Part shown: one piece after another, positions 6,253 through 13,835 of the stretch | Layout of the letters: every line of letters starts with the position of its first letter | Numbering within the stretch: position 1 is the stretch's first letter | NCBI GenBank assembly: GCA_002389785.1 | Contig: DGQS01000232.1 | Span: forward strand, 1 to 22,179 | Source: Bacteroidetes bacterium UBA4408 | GTDB lineage: Bacteria > Bacteroidota > Bacteroidia > UBA4408 | Length of the DNA stretch: 22,179 bases | Reading direction: 5' to 3' | Notes under the pieces: generated by a model | The model's database searches: none | Seen by the model: the letters and a program-made list of their open reading frames with translations, nothing else | What the model was told of the DNA's origin: nothing | Made by a program: the position numbers and the translations under genes

Positions 6253-7728
6253 ATGAAAAAACAAATTGTAGTTATTGGAGGAGGATTCGCCGGTTTATCG
6301 GCTGCAACAACATTAGCCAAAGAGGGTCATTCAGTTACTTTACTCGAAAAAAACAAAACAGTTGGAGGCAGAGCCGGAAAACTGGTTGTGGATGGATTTA
6401 CTTTTGATTTAGGTCCTAGTTGGTACTGGATGCCGGAAGTTTTTGAAAATTATTTTAAACAGTTTGGAGTTGCAGTAGCCGATGCCTATAAATTGGTTCG
6501 ATTAGACCCTTCCTACAAAGTATTTTTTAGTCCCACCGAATCTATTGAAGTACCTGCAAGTTTAGAGGCATTTTATGCTGTGTTTGAAAAGTACGAACCG
6601 GGAAGTAGTGTACAACTTAAAAAATTTTTAGCAGAGGCTGAGTATAAATACAACATCAGCATGAGTGATTTTGTAAACAAACCCAGCTTGTCCATAACGG
6701 AGTTTTTTGATATTCGGATTGTTACAGCTGCCTTAAAAATGGACTTGTTTAAATCCATCAGTGCTTACATTAAAAAGCATTTTAAACATCCATATTTAAT
6801 TCAATTGCTCGAATTCCCGGTTTTGTTTTTAGGTGCAAAACCAAACGAAACTCCTGCTTTGTATAGCATGATGAATTATGCCGACATAGTTTTGGGTACT
6901 TGGTATCCAATGGGTGGTATGTACAAAATTGTTGAAGCCATGGAAAAGGTGGCCATTGCACAAGGTGTTAATATAAAAACCGGTATAGCAGTTGAAAAAA
7001 TTAATGTATTGAATGGTAAGGCTCAAAGTGTTCGTGCTAATGGCATGGAGTATATTGCTGATGTGGTTATTGGAGCTGCCGATTACCATCATGTTGAGCA
7101 AAATTTATTAGAACCGGCCTATCGAAACTATTCAGAAAAGTATTGGAAATCGCGAAAGATGGCTCCCTCCTGCTTAATGTATTACCTTGGAATTGATAAA
7201 AAAATAAAACATTTGGAACACCATAATTTATTTTTTGACGCCCCTTTCGACTTGCATGCTGAAGAAATATACGATCGTCCTCAATGGCCTTCCAATCCAT
7301 TGTTTTATGCTACTTGTGGATCAATTTTAGATCCTGAAGTTGCTCCGGCAGGAAAAGAAAATATTGTATTGTTAATTCCGGTAGCTGTTGATTTACAAGA
7401 TTCTGAAGAAATTCGTGAAAAGTATTTTGACATCATGATAGAGCGCTTGGAACAACTCACCGGAGAAAAAATCAGAGCGCATGTAATTGTTAAACGAAGC
7501 TTTTGCATCAATGATTTTAAGCAAGCCTACAATTCGTTTGGGGGCAATGCATACGGATTGGCAAATACCTTAGCACAAACCGCCATATTAAAGCCGTCGC
7601 TGCGAAATAAGAAGGTAACTAATTTATTTTATACAGGTCAGTTAACTGTACCAGGACCTGGAGTTCCTCCTTCCATTATATCGGGGCAAGTTGTAGCCAA
7701 GGAAATAAATAAGTATCTGGCAAAGTAG
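6253..7728 (+). CDS. crtI: Phytoene desaturase (CrtI type)
   Basis: A 491-residue FAD enzyme that desaturates phytoene stepwise towards lycopene at the membrane. The N-terminal dinucleotide-binding motif is VVIGGGFAGLSAATTLA, followed by LLEKNKTVGGRAG and FDLGPSWYWMP. The C-terminal signature reads NLFYTGQLTVPGPGVPPS and then ISGQVVA, as in bacterial CrtI. The related CrtD-type desaturases end differently, which is why I prefer CrtI. The product spectrum (neurosporene or lycopene) cannot be told from sequence. What is odd is the setting: neither phytoene synthase (crtB), cyclase nor hydroxylase genes are next to it, although they usually cluster in Bacteroidota. The upstream gene is the Rrf2 regulator and the downstream gene a radical SAM protein. 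The ATG is followed by a typical MKKQIVVIGGG start. Confidence 0.9.
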   Translation: MKKQIVVIGGGFAGLSAATTLAKEGHSVTLLEKNKTVGGRAGKLVVDGFTFDLGPSWYWMPEVFENYFKQFGVAVADAYKLVRLDPSYKVFFSPTESIEVPASLEAFYAVFEKYEPGSSVQLKKFLAEAEYKYNISMSDFVNKPSLSITEFFDIRIVTAALKMDLFKSISAYIKKHFKHPYLIQLLEFPVLFLGAKPNETPALYSMMNYADIVLGTWYPMGGMYKIVEAMEKVAIAQGVNIKTGIAVEKINVLNGKAQSVRANGMEYIADVVIGAADYHHVEQNLLEPAYRNYSEKYWKSRKMAPSCLMYYLGIDKKIKHLEHHNLFFDAPFDLHAEEIYDRPQWPSNPLFYATCGSILDPEVAPAGKENIVLLIPVAVDLQDSEEIREKYFDIMIERLEQLTGEKIRAHVIVKRSFCINDFKQAYNSFGGNAYGLANTLAQTAILKPSLRNKKVTNLFYTGQLTVPGPGVPPSIISGQVVAKEINKYLAK

Positions 7729-7762
7729 TAACTCCACTTGCTTTAATGTAGTTACTATTTCT
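7726..7762 (+). terminator. Possible terminator after crtI
   Basis: TAGTAACT (7726-7733, including the stop codon) and AGTTACTA (7750-7757) are exact complements with a 16-nt loop, followed by TTTCT. The stem is short and the T-tract weak, so termination efficiency is doubtful. Confidence 0.35.
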
Positions 7763-7851
7763 CATCTAAAAACTTCTTACAAATCCTCTGATTTCGGTCA
7801 TTTCGTACTGAAATAAATTGCCATTCATTTGTGGTAATTAGTTTAATTCAA

Positions 7852-8877
7852 ATGGTACGATTTACAGCTTATCGCAAATACCTGTATTATTTGCAGCACT
7901 TTGCAACTCCTAAAAAACTTCACAATATTTTACTCAATAAATCAGAACAAAAAAATAAGCAAATACAGCTTAAGAGTAAGCCTTTTAAAATTACACTTGA
8001 CCCGGGCAATGTGTGCAATTTAAAATGTCCTTGCTGCCACACAGGAATCAAGCATGCCGAAATGATTCAGCCTACTTTTTTATCTTTTAAAAACTACAAA
8101 ATAGTATTCAGCAATGTGAAGGATTATGCACTTAGTGTTGCATTATACAATTGGGGAGAACCTTTATTAAATAAAGAAATATTCGACATGATCGATTATA
8201 CAACAGCTAATAAAGTTGGAAGTACCTTACATTCCAATTTTAATTACTTAACTCCTGCAATGGCTGAAAACCTTGTAAAATCAAAACTTACTCATATTTA
8301 TTTGTCCATCGATGGAGCTTCACAGGAGGTGTATTCAAAATATAGAGTGAAGGGAAATTATGACAAAGTACTTGGAAATATTGAACTTTTGGTTGATGCC
8401 AAGAAGAGAGCCAAAAGTAAATTTCCCTTCATTACTTGGAAATACTTGACATTTCCTTTTAATATACACGAGGTGGAAGCTGCACGAACAAAGGCAGAGC
8501 AATTAGGTGTGGATAATTTTGAGGTGTTCACAGCATCGCCTCACTTGATGGACATTTACGATGAAGCAGAAAAAATTTCAGCGAATTCTACATCGTTAGC
8601 CAACACTCCGGAAATTTGCAGTAGTTTATGGAGTAGCTTGTATGTTGGTCCGGATGGAACTGTATTCCCTTGTTCACTCTCATTTCGCAAAAGCGAATCA
8701 TTTGGCAATTTGTTGGATGATAAACTTTCTACAATATGGAACAACAGTAGCTATCAAGCATCTCGAAAAATGTTTTCCTCAAGATCTGATTTAGATGCTG
8801 TACCATTGCCCTGTAAAGGATGCAAGTATTTCTTAAAATGTAGCCGAAAAGCTCAGAAGACGGCTCGTTTGAATTAA
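7852..8877 (+). CDS. Radical SAM protein with SPASM-like C-terminal domain
   Basis: A radical S-adenosylmethionine enzyme of 341 residues from the ATG at 7852; a GTG seven codons upstream (7831) is an alternative start that I think less likely. The 4Fe-4S/SAM motif CxxxCxxC is CNLKCPCC (Cys55, Cys59, Cys62 from the ATG). Typical strands follow: YNWGEPLLNKEIFDMI and LSIDGASQEVYSKYR. The C-terminal part has a SPASM-like set of cysteines: CSSLW, GPDGTVFPC, then PCKGCKYFLKC, with GNLLDDKLSTIWNN between, so one or more auxiliary Fe-S clusters are likely. Such proteins modify peptides, carbohydrates or cofactors; no substrate peptide gene is visible next to it, so the reaction is unknown. It lies between crtI (same strand) and the convergent NamZ-like gene, 23 bp away. 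Confidence is high for the family and low for any specific role. Confidence 0.88.
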   Translation: MVRFTAYRKYLYYLQHFATPKKLHNILLNKSEQKNKQIQLKSKPFKITLDPGNVCNLKCPCCHTGIKHAEMIQPTFLSFKNYKIVFSNVKDYALSVALYNWGEPLLNKEIFDMIDYTTANKVGSTLHSNFNYLTPAMAENLVKSKLTHIYLSIDGASQEVYSKYRVKGNYDKVLGNIELLVDAKKRAKSKFPFITWKYLTFPFNIHEVEAARTKAEQLGVDNFEVFTASPHLMDIYDEAEKISANSTSLANTPEICSSLWSSLYVGPDGTVFPCSLSFRKSESFGNLLDDKLSTIWNNSSYQASRKMFSSRSDLDAVPLPCKGCKYFLKCSRKAQKTARLN

Positions 8878-8900
8878 TTGAAATTTAGTATTTCAGCGGG

Positions 8901-10115
8901 TTACTCAAAATCTTGGTACAACAAATAGCGTTTGCGCATTCGTTTATATTCATCAATTCCTGCTTGCCATGAAGCACGAATTTCTTCTTCTGTTTTACCT
9001 GCAATAATTTGCTCCTTCAATGTTGAATTCCCTGCCAATTTATTGAAGTATGCAGTGAAAAATTTATCCTTGTCAGGATAACCTTTGTACAATTCGATTA
9101 ACCAAAAAAGATTTAACTTTTTCTCAAGCTTAACCATCGTTTCGCCATAGTCAGATAAATCATATCCTTTACATAACTGATCCTTATATGGAGGATTTTT
9201 ACTTGCACCTGGTGTTGAAACAGGTGTAAAGCTATAATCGGTTCCGCTTAAATTAGGATAACCAATTTGCTGAAAGGGTTTATTGGTGCCTCTTCCCAAG
9301 CTTACAGCTGTACCTTCAAAGAAACACAACGAGGGATACAAATAAACGGCAGTCATGGTAGGTAAATTAGGGGAAGGATGAATTGGTAAAGTATAATAAT
9401 CACGATGTGAATAATTTTCACAAGTAATTACTGTAAGCTCACAAATTTTTCCATTGGCAAGCCAGCCTTGACCGTTCGCAATTTTTGCAAACTCTCCAAC
9501 TGTTAATCCATGTACCACTGGAATTGGAGCGATGCCAACAAACGATGAAAACGATTCTTCTCGAATCGGACCATCAATGTAAAATCCGTTTGGATTAGGT
9601 CTATCGAGCACAATTAATTTAACTTCATTTTCAGCACATGCTTCCATAACATATTTTAGGGTAGATATGTATGTATAGAAACGTGCACCAACATCTTGTA
9701 AATCAAAAATCAGGTAATCAATACCCGTTAAATCTTTTACTGAGGGCTTCTTAGATGCGCCATATAAAGAAATTACCGGTAAGTGAGTTTTGGGATCTTT
9801 GTAGTTTTTTACTTGTTCACCGGCATCTGCATCGCCTCTAAATCCATGTTCAGGACAAAAAACCTTTTTTATATCAATCGATAATTTAAGTAAGGAGTCA
9901 ACCAAATGGGTACGACCAATTAAACTGCTTTGATTAGCGAGTACGGCAATATTTTTATTTTGAAGGATAGTTAAATACTGTTCGGTTCGTTCAGCACCCA
10001 CTCGTATGGCTTTACGTTTGATTTGGGCGCTTACTAAAGAAAAGTGCACTAACAATGAAAGCAGCATAATTATTTTTGCTCTCTTAGCGCCGATATTTAG
10101 TAACACTTTACACAT
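8901..10115 (-). CDS. Exported NamZ-like exo-beta-N-acetylmuramidase (DUF1343)
   Basis: A 404-residue protein of the DUF1343 family, some members of which (NamZ) remove N-acetylmuramic acid from the non-reducing ends of peptidoglycan fragments. A signal peptide covers residues 1-30 (basic start, then IIMLLSLLVHFSLVSA, cleavage before Gln31), so it works in the periplasm or outside. Conserved family blocks are all there: VLANQSSLIGRTHLVDSL, CPEHGFRGDADAGE (Glu89, Glu100), YLIFDLQDVGARFYTYIS, LDRPNPNG, GPIREESFSSFVGIAPIPVVHG, HPSPNLPT and the later FFEGTAVSLGRGTNKPF. Length is normal for the family. It is divergent from the LolC/E-like permease gene, with its own -7 box at 10180-10187, and convergent with the radical SAM gene. 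It probably serves recycling of murein from its own wall or from prey or dead cells. Activity on muramic acid is inferred from the family. Confidence 0.87.
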   Translation of the reverse strand: MCKVLLNIGAKRAKIIMLLSLLVHFSLVSAQIKRKAIRVGAERTEQYLTILQNKNIAVLANQSSLIGRTHLVDSLLKLSIDIKKVFCPEHGFRGDADAGEQVKNYKDPKTHLPVISLYGASKKPSVKDLTGIDYLIFDLQDVGARFYTYISTLKYVMEACAENEVKLIVLDRPNPNGFYIDGPIREESFSSFVGIAPIPVVHGLTVGEFAKIANGQGWLANGKICELTVITCENYSHRDYYTLPIHPSPNLPTMTAVYLYPSLCFFEGTAVSLGRGTNKPFQQIGYPNLSGTDYSFTPVSTPGASKNPPYKDQLCKGYDLSDYGETMVKLEKKLNLFWLIELYKGYPDKDKFFTAYFNKLAGNSTLKEQIIAGKTEEEIRASWQAGIDEYKRMRKRYLLYQDFE

Positions 10116-10179
10116 TAAAATTGGATGAATTAATTAAAAACAATAGCCGAATAATTAATAGTACTATTTTTACGGTCGG

Positions 10180-10187
10180 CAAAAATA
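10180..10187 (-). promoter_or_regulatory. Promoter -7 box of the NamZ-like gene
   Basis: Minus strand TATTTTTG fits TAnnTTTG, with a leader of about 60 nt to the ATG at 10115. The 84-bp gap also has to contain the promoter of the divergent permease gene, so the two probably overlap. Confidence 0.45.
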
Positions 10188-10199
10188 CAATTATTCCTA

Positions 10200-11426
10200 T
10201 TGAACACTGAATTATTTATAGCCCGAAAAATTTTGTTTCAAAAAAGCAATTCGGGAGGCATACAAAGCAAACCAATTGTTACTATTGCAGTATGGGCTAT
10301 TGCATTGGGAGTAGCTGTAATGCTTATTTCAGTAGCTGTACTTACCGGTTTCCAAAAACAAATTACCGAAAAGGTAATAGGCTTTGGAGGACATATTCAA
10401 ATTACCGATTTTATTCCGAATGCCTCACTTGAACCCAAGCCGGTTGACATCAGCAAGTTTAAACTTCATACCTTAAAAAATATTAAGGGAGTAGCTCACA
10501 GCCAGGTGTTTGCAACCAAAGCCGGAATTATTAAAACCAATGAGGCAATTGAAGGTGTTGTATTAAAGGGAATTTCCAAGGACTATGACTTGTCGTTTTT
10601 CAAAAACAATCTTTATTCCGGTAAATTACCCGTTTTTACAGATACAAGCACCTCAAATGATCTATTAATTTCTAAAAAAATTGCTGATAAACTGCGCTTT
10701 AAAGTTCAAGATAAACTCATCATGTACTTTATTCAACAGCCTGCTCGCATGCGTAAATTCACCGTTTGTGGTATTTATGAAACCGGACTTGAAGATTTTG
10801 ATGATAAATATGTGTTATGCGATTTACATCAGATTCAAAAATTAAATGATTGGAAATCCACACAAATTGGAGGTGTTGAGTTATCGGTTAGTGATTTTAA
10901 GCAACTTGCTTCGGTAGGAGAAAACGTGTATGACGCAATTGATAGTGATTTAGACTCAAAAACTATCCGTGAATTGTATCCTCAATTATTTGATTGGTTG
11001 GATTTGCAAAACATAAACGTGCTGATCATATTATTGATGATGGTAGCGGTTGGCGCCATGAACATGGTTACTGCTTTGTTGATATTGATCATTGAAAGAA
11101 CCAACATGATTGGATTGCTTAAAGCCTTAGGCGCATCTAATTTAAGTTTGCGAAAATTGTTTTTATATCAAGCCATTTACCTCACCGGAAAGGGATTACT
11201 CTTAGGTAACCTGATAGGCATTGGATTGTGTTTAGCACAATTAAAGTTTGGTTTTGCCCATCTCGACCAAGCTTCCTATTATGTATCCTTAGTACCCATT
11301 GAAATGAATTGGCAATACATTGCAGCTTTAAATATTGGTACATTATTTATTTGCACCCTACTGTTAATCGTACCTTCTTATCTTGTAACACGCATCAGTC
11401 CTGTAAAAGCAATACGATTTAGTTAA
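10200..11426 (+). CDS. LolC/LolE-type ABC transporter permease (FtsX domain)
   Basis: A 408-residue inner-membrane protein of the LolC/LolE/FtsX class, which works with an ATPase to move lipoproteins or other substrates out of the inner membrane. It has one transmembrane segment near the N-terminus (about 25-49), a large periplasmic domain (about 50-270) and three C-terminal segments (about 272-298, 320-346 and 373-397). The segment ERTNMIGLLKALGAS is the coupling region expected to touch the ATPase, and the ending ISPVKAIRFS is typical. The start is TTG at 10200: an in-frame stop upstream at 10152 and no ATG in between leave no better choice, and MNTELFIARKILF is how homologues begin. No ATPase gene is adjacent. 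In Bacteroidota such permeases are often encoded apart from their ATPase. It is divergent from the NamZ-like gene. Confidence 0.88.
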   Translation: MNTELFIARKILFQKSNSGGIQSKPIVTIAVWAIALGVAVMLISVAVLTGFQKQITEKVIGFGGHIQITDFIPNASLEPKPVDISKFKLHTLKNIKGVAHSQVFATKAGIIKTNEAIEGVVLKGISKDYDLSFFKNNLYSGKLPVFTDTSTSNDLLISKKIADKLRFKVQDKLIMYFIQQPARMRKFTVCGIYETGLEDFDDKYVLCDLHQIQKLNDWKSTQIGGVELSVSDFKQLASVGENVYDAIDSDLDSKTIRELYPQLFDWLDLQNINVLIILLMMVAVGAMNMVTALLILIIERTNMIGLLKALGASNLSLRKLFLYQAIYLTGKGLLLGNLIGIGLCLAQLKFGFAHLDQASYYVSLVPIEMNWQYIAALNIGTLFICTLLLIVPSYLVTRISPVKAIRFS

Positions 11427-11469
11427 GAATAATTTCCTACAGGTCTTAAAAAGCTGAACAAATATTTTC

Positions 11470-11477
11470 TACATTTG
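11470..11477 (+). promoter_or_regulatory. Promoter -7 box of the cystathionine beta-synthase gene
   Basis: TACATTTG fits TAnnTTTG and lies 105 bp before the ATG at 11583, giving a leader of about 100 nt. A ten-codon open frame (11544-11576, MNNIRLQPYY) lies in this leader; it contains no Cys or Met codon beyond the start. Confidence 0.5.
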
Positions 11478-11582
11478 CGCCCTTTATTAAAGCTATTTAT
11501 ATACTTCGAAAATTACATGTAGCAATTGTGTAGCAGTCGAGTTATGAATAATATACGTTTACAACCTTATTACTAAAACCTG

Positions 11583-12947
11583 ATGTATTACAACAACATA
11601 CTTGAAACTATTGGAAACACTCCATTAGTAAAGCTCAACAACGTTACAAAAGATATTCCTGCAACGGTATTGGCAAAAATTGAAACCACAAATCCGGGAA
11701 ATTCAATTAAAGACCGCATGGCCTTAAAAATGATTGAAGATGCTGAAAAGGATGGTCGTTTAAAACCGGGAGGTACCATTATTGAAGGTACCAGCGGAAA
11801 TACAGGCATGGGTTTAGCAATTGCCGCAATCATAAAAGGATACAAGTGCATTTTTACAACCACTGATAAGCAATCGAAAGAAAAAGTTGATGCTTTACGC
11901 GCTTTTGGAGCAGAAGTGGTAGTATGCCCTACCGATGTTGAACCGGAAGATCCCCGCTCCTATTATTCAGTTTCATCTCGACTCGAAAAGGAAGTTCCTA
12001 ATTCATGGAAACCGAATCAATACGACAATCCTTCAAATTCATTGGCGCATTATGAACAAACCGGTCCGGAAATATGGGAACAAACCGAAGGTAAAATAAC
12101 TCATTTGGTGGTAGGAGTTGGAACCGGAGGTACTATTTGCGGTACAGGTAAATATTTAAAAGAAAAGAATCCCAACATACAAATACTTGGCATTGATACA
12201 TATGGTTCGGTTTTTAAAAAATACAAAGAGACCGGAATATTTGACAAAAATGAAATTTACCCTTATGTAACCGAAGGAATAGGCGAAGACTTTTTACCTG
12301 CCAATGTTGATTTTAATATTATTGATCATTTTGAAAAAGTAACTGATAAAGATGCAGCTTTAATGACCCGTGAGATTGTAAAGCGTGAGGGTATTTTTGT
12401 TGGAAACTCTGCAGGTTCGGCAATGGCTGGCTTACTTCAAATGAAAGACCGCTTTAAAAAAGGCGATTTAGTAGTGGTTATTTTTCATGATCATGGAACC
12501 CGCTATTTAGGTAAAATGTTTAACGATGACTGGATGCGTATGAAAGGCTATTTCGATAAAAAGGGATTAGTTGCCAGAGATTTAGTAGTAACCAACAAAA
12601 AAGCAGAATTGGTTACGATCGATGCAAAGGAAACCGTTGAAAAAGCAGCCAAGATGATGAACGAAATGGATATTTCACAAATACCGGTTACTTCGGATAA
12701 GCGAATTGTTGGATCATTGAGTGAAAATCACTTATTTTCTTCTTTGATAAAAAATCCTGAAATAAAATTAAATGCAGTTGAAACTGTGATGCAGGCTGCT
12801 TTTCCATTCGTTGATATTTCAACTCCTATCGATTCATTATCGAAAATGATTACACCCGAAAATCCTGCATTGCTGGTGCGTGATTTTAAAACCGACAATA
12901 CTTATATTATTACAAAAAGCGATATTATTTCAGCCTTGTTGGTTTAG
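11583..12947 (+). CDS. Cystathionine beta-synthase with C-terminal CBS domains
   Basis: A PLP enzyme of 454 residues that joins homocysteine and serine to cystathionine (transsulphuration). The fold-type II catalytic domain covers about 1-325: PLP lysine Lys43 in NPGNSIKDRMA, the substrate/cofactor loop EGTSGNTG (Asn73), and the phosphate-binding GVGTGGTICGTG. The stretch QYDNPSNSLAHYEQTGPEIW and EGIGEDFLP are typical of cystathionine beta-synthase rather than O-acetylserine sulphhydrylase. Residues about 330-454 hold a pair of CBS domains (ETVEKAAKMMNEMDISQIPV, DIISALLV), which in relatives bind adenosyl ligands and regulate activity. The haem-binding N-terminal extension of the human enzyme is absent. 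The receptor-like gene follows after 17 bp, so both are probably one transcript. Some bacterial relatives accept O-acetylserine, so the exact substrate is inferred. Confidence 0.88.
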   Translation: MYYNNILETIGNTPLVKLNNVTKDIPATVLAKIETTNPGNSIKDRMALKMIEDAEKDGRLKPGGTIIEGTSGNTGMGLAIAAIIKGYKCIFTTTDKQSKEKVDALRAFGAEVVVCPTDVEPEDPRSYYSVSSRLEKEVPNSWKPNQYDNPSNSLAHYEQTGPEIWEQTEGKITHLVVGVGTGGTICGTGKYLKEKNPNIQILGIDTYGSVFKKYKETGIFDKNEIYPYVTEGIGEDFLPANVDFNIIDHFEKVTDKDAALMTREIVKREGIFVGNSAGSAMAGLLQMKDRFKKGDLVVVIFHDHGTRYLGKMFNDDWMRMKGYFDKKGLVARDLVVTNKKAELVTIDAKETVEKAAKMMNEMDISQIPVTSDKRIVGSLSENHLFSSLIKNPEIKLNAVETVMQAAFPFVDISTPIDSLSKMITPENPALLVRDFKTDNTYIITKSDIISALLV

Positions 12948-12964
12948 CATATTATTAGTGGAAG

Positions 12965-13744
12965 ATGATTCATAGCACCGATCAGCTTGGACGAATTCTT
13001 TCGTTTACAGAAGTTCCCAAACGCATCATTTCATGCGTGCCTTCACAAACCGAACTTCTATATGATTTAGGTTTAGATGAATCGGTTGTTGGAATCACTA
13101 AATTTTGCATACATCCCACTGAATGGTTTAGAAACAAAACCCGCATTGGCGGTACAAAAAATTTAGATATTGCTAAAATAAAGTCGCTCAAACCGGATTT
13201 AATTATAGCCAATAAGGAAGAAAATACACGTGAGCAACTCGAAGAATTAATGCTGGATTATCCGGTATGGATAAGTGATGTAAAAGATTTAGAGGAAGCC
13301 GGGCAGCTCATTATTGGTTTGGGAAATTTATTGAACCGCAGCAATGAAGCTAAGCAAATGCATGGTGCAATAACTGTCCAGTTCTCGCGTTTACAACCGG
13401 TGCACAATAAATCATGTGCGTATTTCATTTGGAAAGAGCCTTATATGTGCGTTGGACATTCAACTTTTATTAATCATTTATTAGAGAAATGTGGTTTTAT
13501 TAATTGCTTCAAAAAAAGTAGTCGTTATCCACAACTTACGGCAGCTGAAATAGCCCAAGCAAAACCTGATTTGATTTTACTTGCCTCAGAGCCTTTCCCA
13601 TTTAAAACAAACGATATAGCGCATTTTGAAACGATTTGTCCGAATTCAAAAGTTATATTAGTAAACGGTGAAGCATTTAGCTGGTATGGTTCACGTCTGC
13701 TTAAAAGTGTTGATTATTTTGAAGAATTGTTAAAAACCATCTGA
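12965..13744 (+). CDS. BtuF-like helical-backbone metal receptor without signal peptide
   Basis: A 259-residue protein of the periplasmic-binding-protein type 2 family (BtuF/FhuD-like, helical backbone). Family marks are VPKRIISCVPSQTELLYDLGL, ESVVGITKFCIHP, IGGTKNLDIAKIKSLKPDLIIA and, in the second lobe, AKPDLILLASEPFPF. Members usually bind cobalamin or haem/siderophore chelates and deliver them to an ABC importer. Here there is no signal peptide or lipobox: the start at 12965 is preceded in frame by a stop at 12956, so no export signal can have been missed. It therefore appears to be cytoplasmic. It lies 17 bp downstream of the cystathionine beta-synthase gene and no permease or ATPase gene is near. 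A weak Shine-Dalgarno (GGAAG) precedes the ATG. A link to corrinoid handling in sulphur amino acid metabolism is only a guess. Confidence 0.8.
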   Translation: MIHSTDQLGRILSFTEVPKRIISCVPSQTELLYDLGLDESVVGITKFCIHPTEWFRNKTRIGGTKNLDIAKIKSLKPDLIIANKEENTREQLEELMLDYPVWISDVKDLEEAGQLIIGLGNLLNRSNEAKQMHGAITVQFSRLQPVHNKSCAYFIWKEPYMCVGHSTFINHLLEKCGFINCFKKSSRYPQLTAAEIAQAKPDLILLASEPFPFKTNDIAHFETICPNSKVILVNGEAFSWYGSRLLKSVDYFEELLKTI

Positions 13745-13764
13745 GTTAAAATTCAATGACAGTT

Positions 13765-13784
13765 AGCAAGTAAACCTTGCTTTT
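13765..13784 (+). terminator. Weak terminator after the cystathionine synthase operon
   Basis: AGCAAG (13765-13770) and CTTGCT (13776-13781) form a 6-bp stem with a 5-nt loop, followed by TTT. It partly overlaps the upstream end of the patatin gene promoter. The short stem makes efficiency uncertain. Confidence 0.35.
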
Positions 13785-13786
13785 AG

Positions 13787-13794
13787 TACATTTG
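13787..13794 (+). promoter_or_regulatory. Promoter -7 box of the patatin-like gene
   Basis: TACATTTG fits TAnnTTTG and lies 41 bp before the ATG at 13836. A TTAG at 13763-13766 is 20 bp upstream and may stand in for the -33 element. Confidence 0.5.
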
Positions 13795-13835
13795 AAAAAT
13801 TATTTTACAGCCTAAAATTGCAGGAATATCGGTCT

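Noticed and set aside
6253..7728. CrtD-type carotenoid desaturase
   Set aside because: The C-terminal TGQLTVPGPGVPPS signature is that of CrtI.
8879..8895. Short inverted repeat TGAAAT-N5-ATTTCA between the convergent radical SAM and NamZ-like genes
   Set aside because: A weak AT-rich stem without T-tract on either strand; not enough for a bidirectional terminator call.
11583..12947. Cysteine synthase (CysK/CysM)
   Set aside because: C-terminal CBS domains and the YDNPSNSLAHYEQTGPEIW block point to cystathionine beta-synthase.
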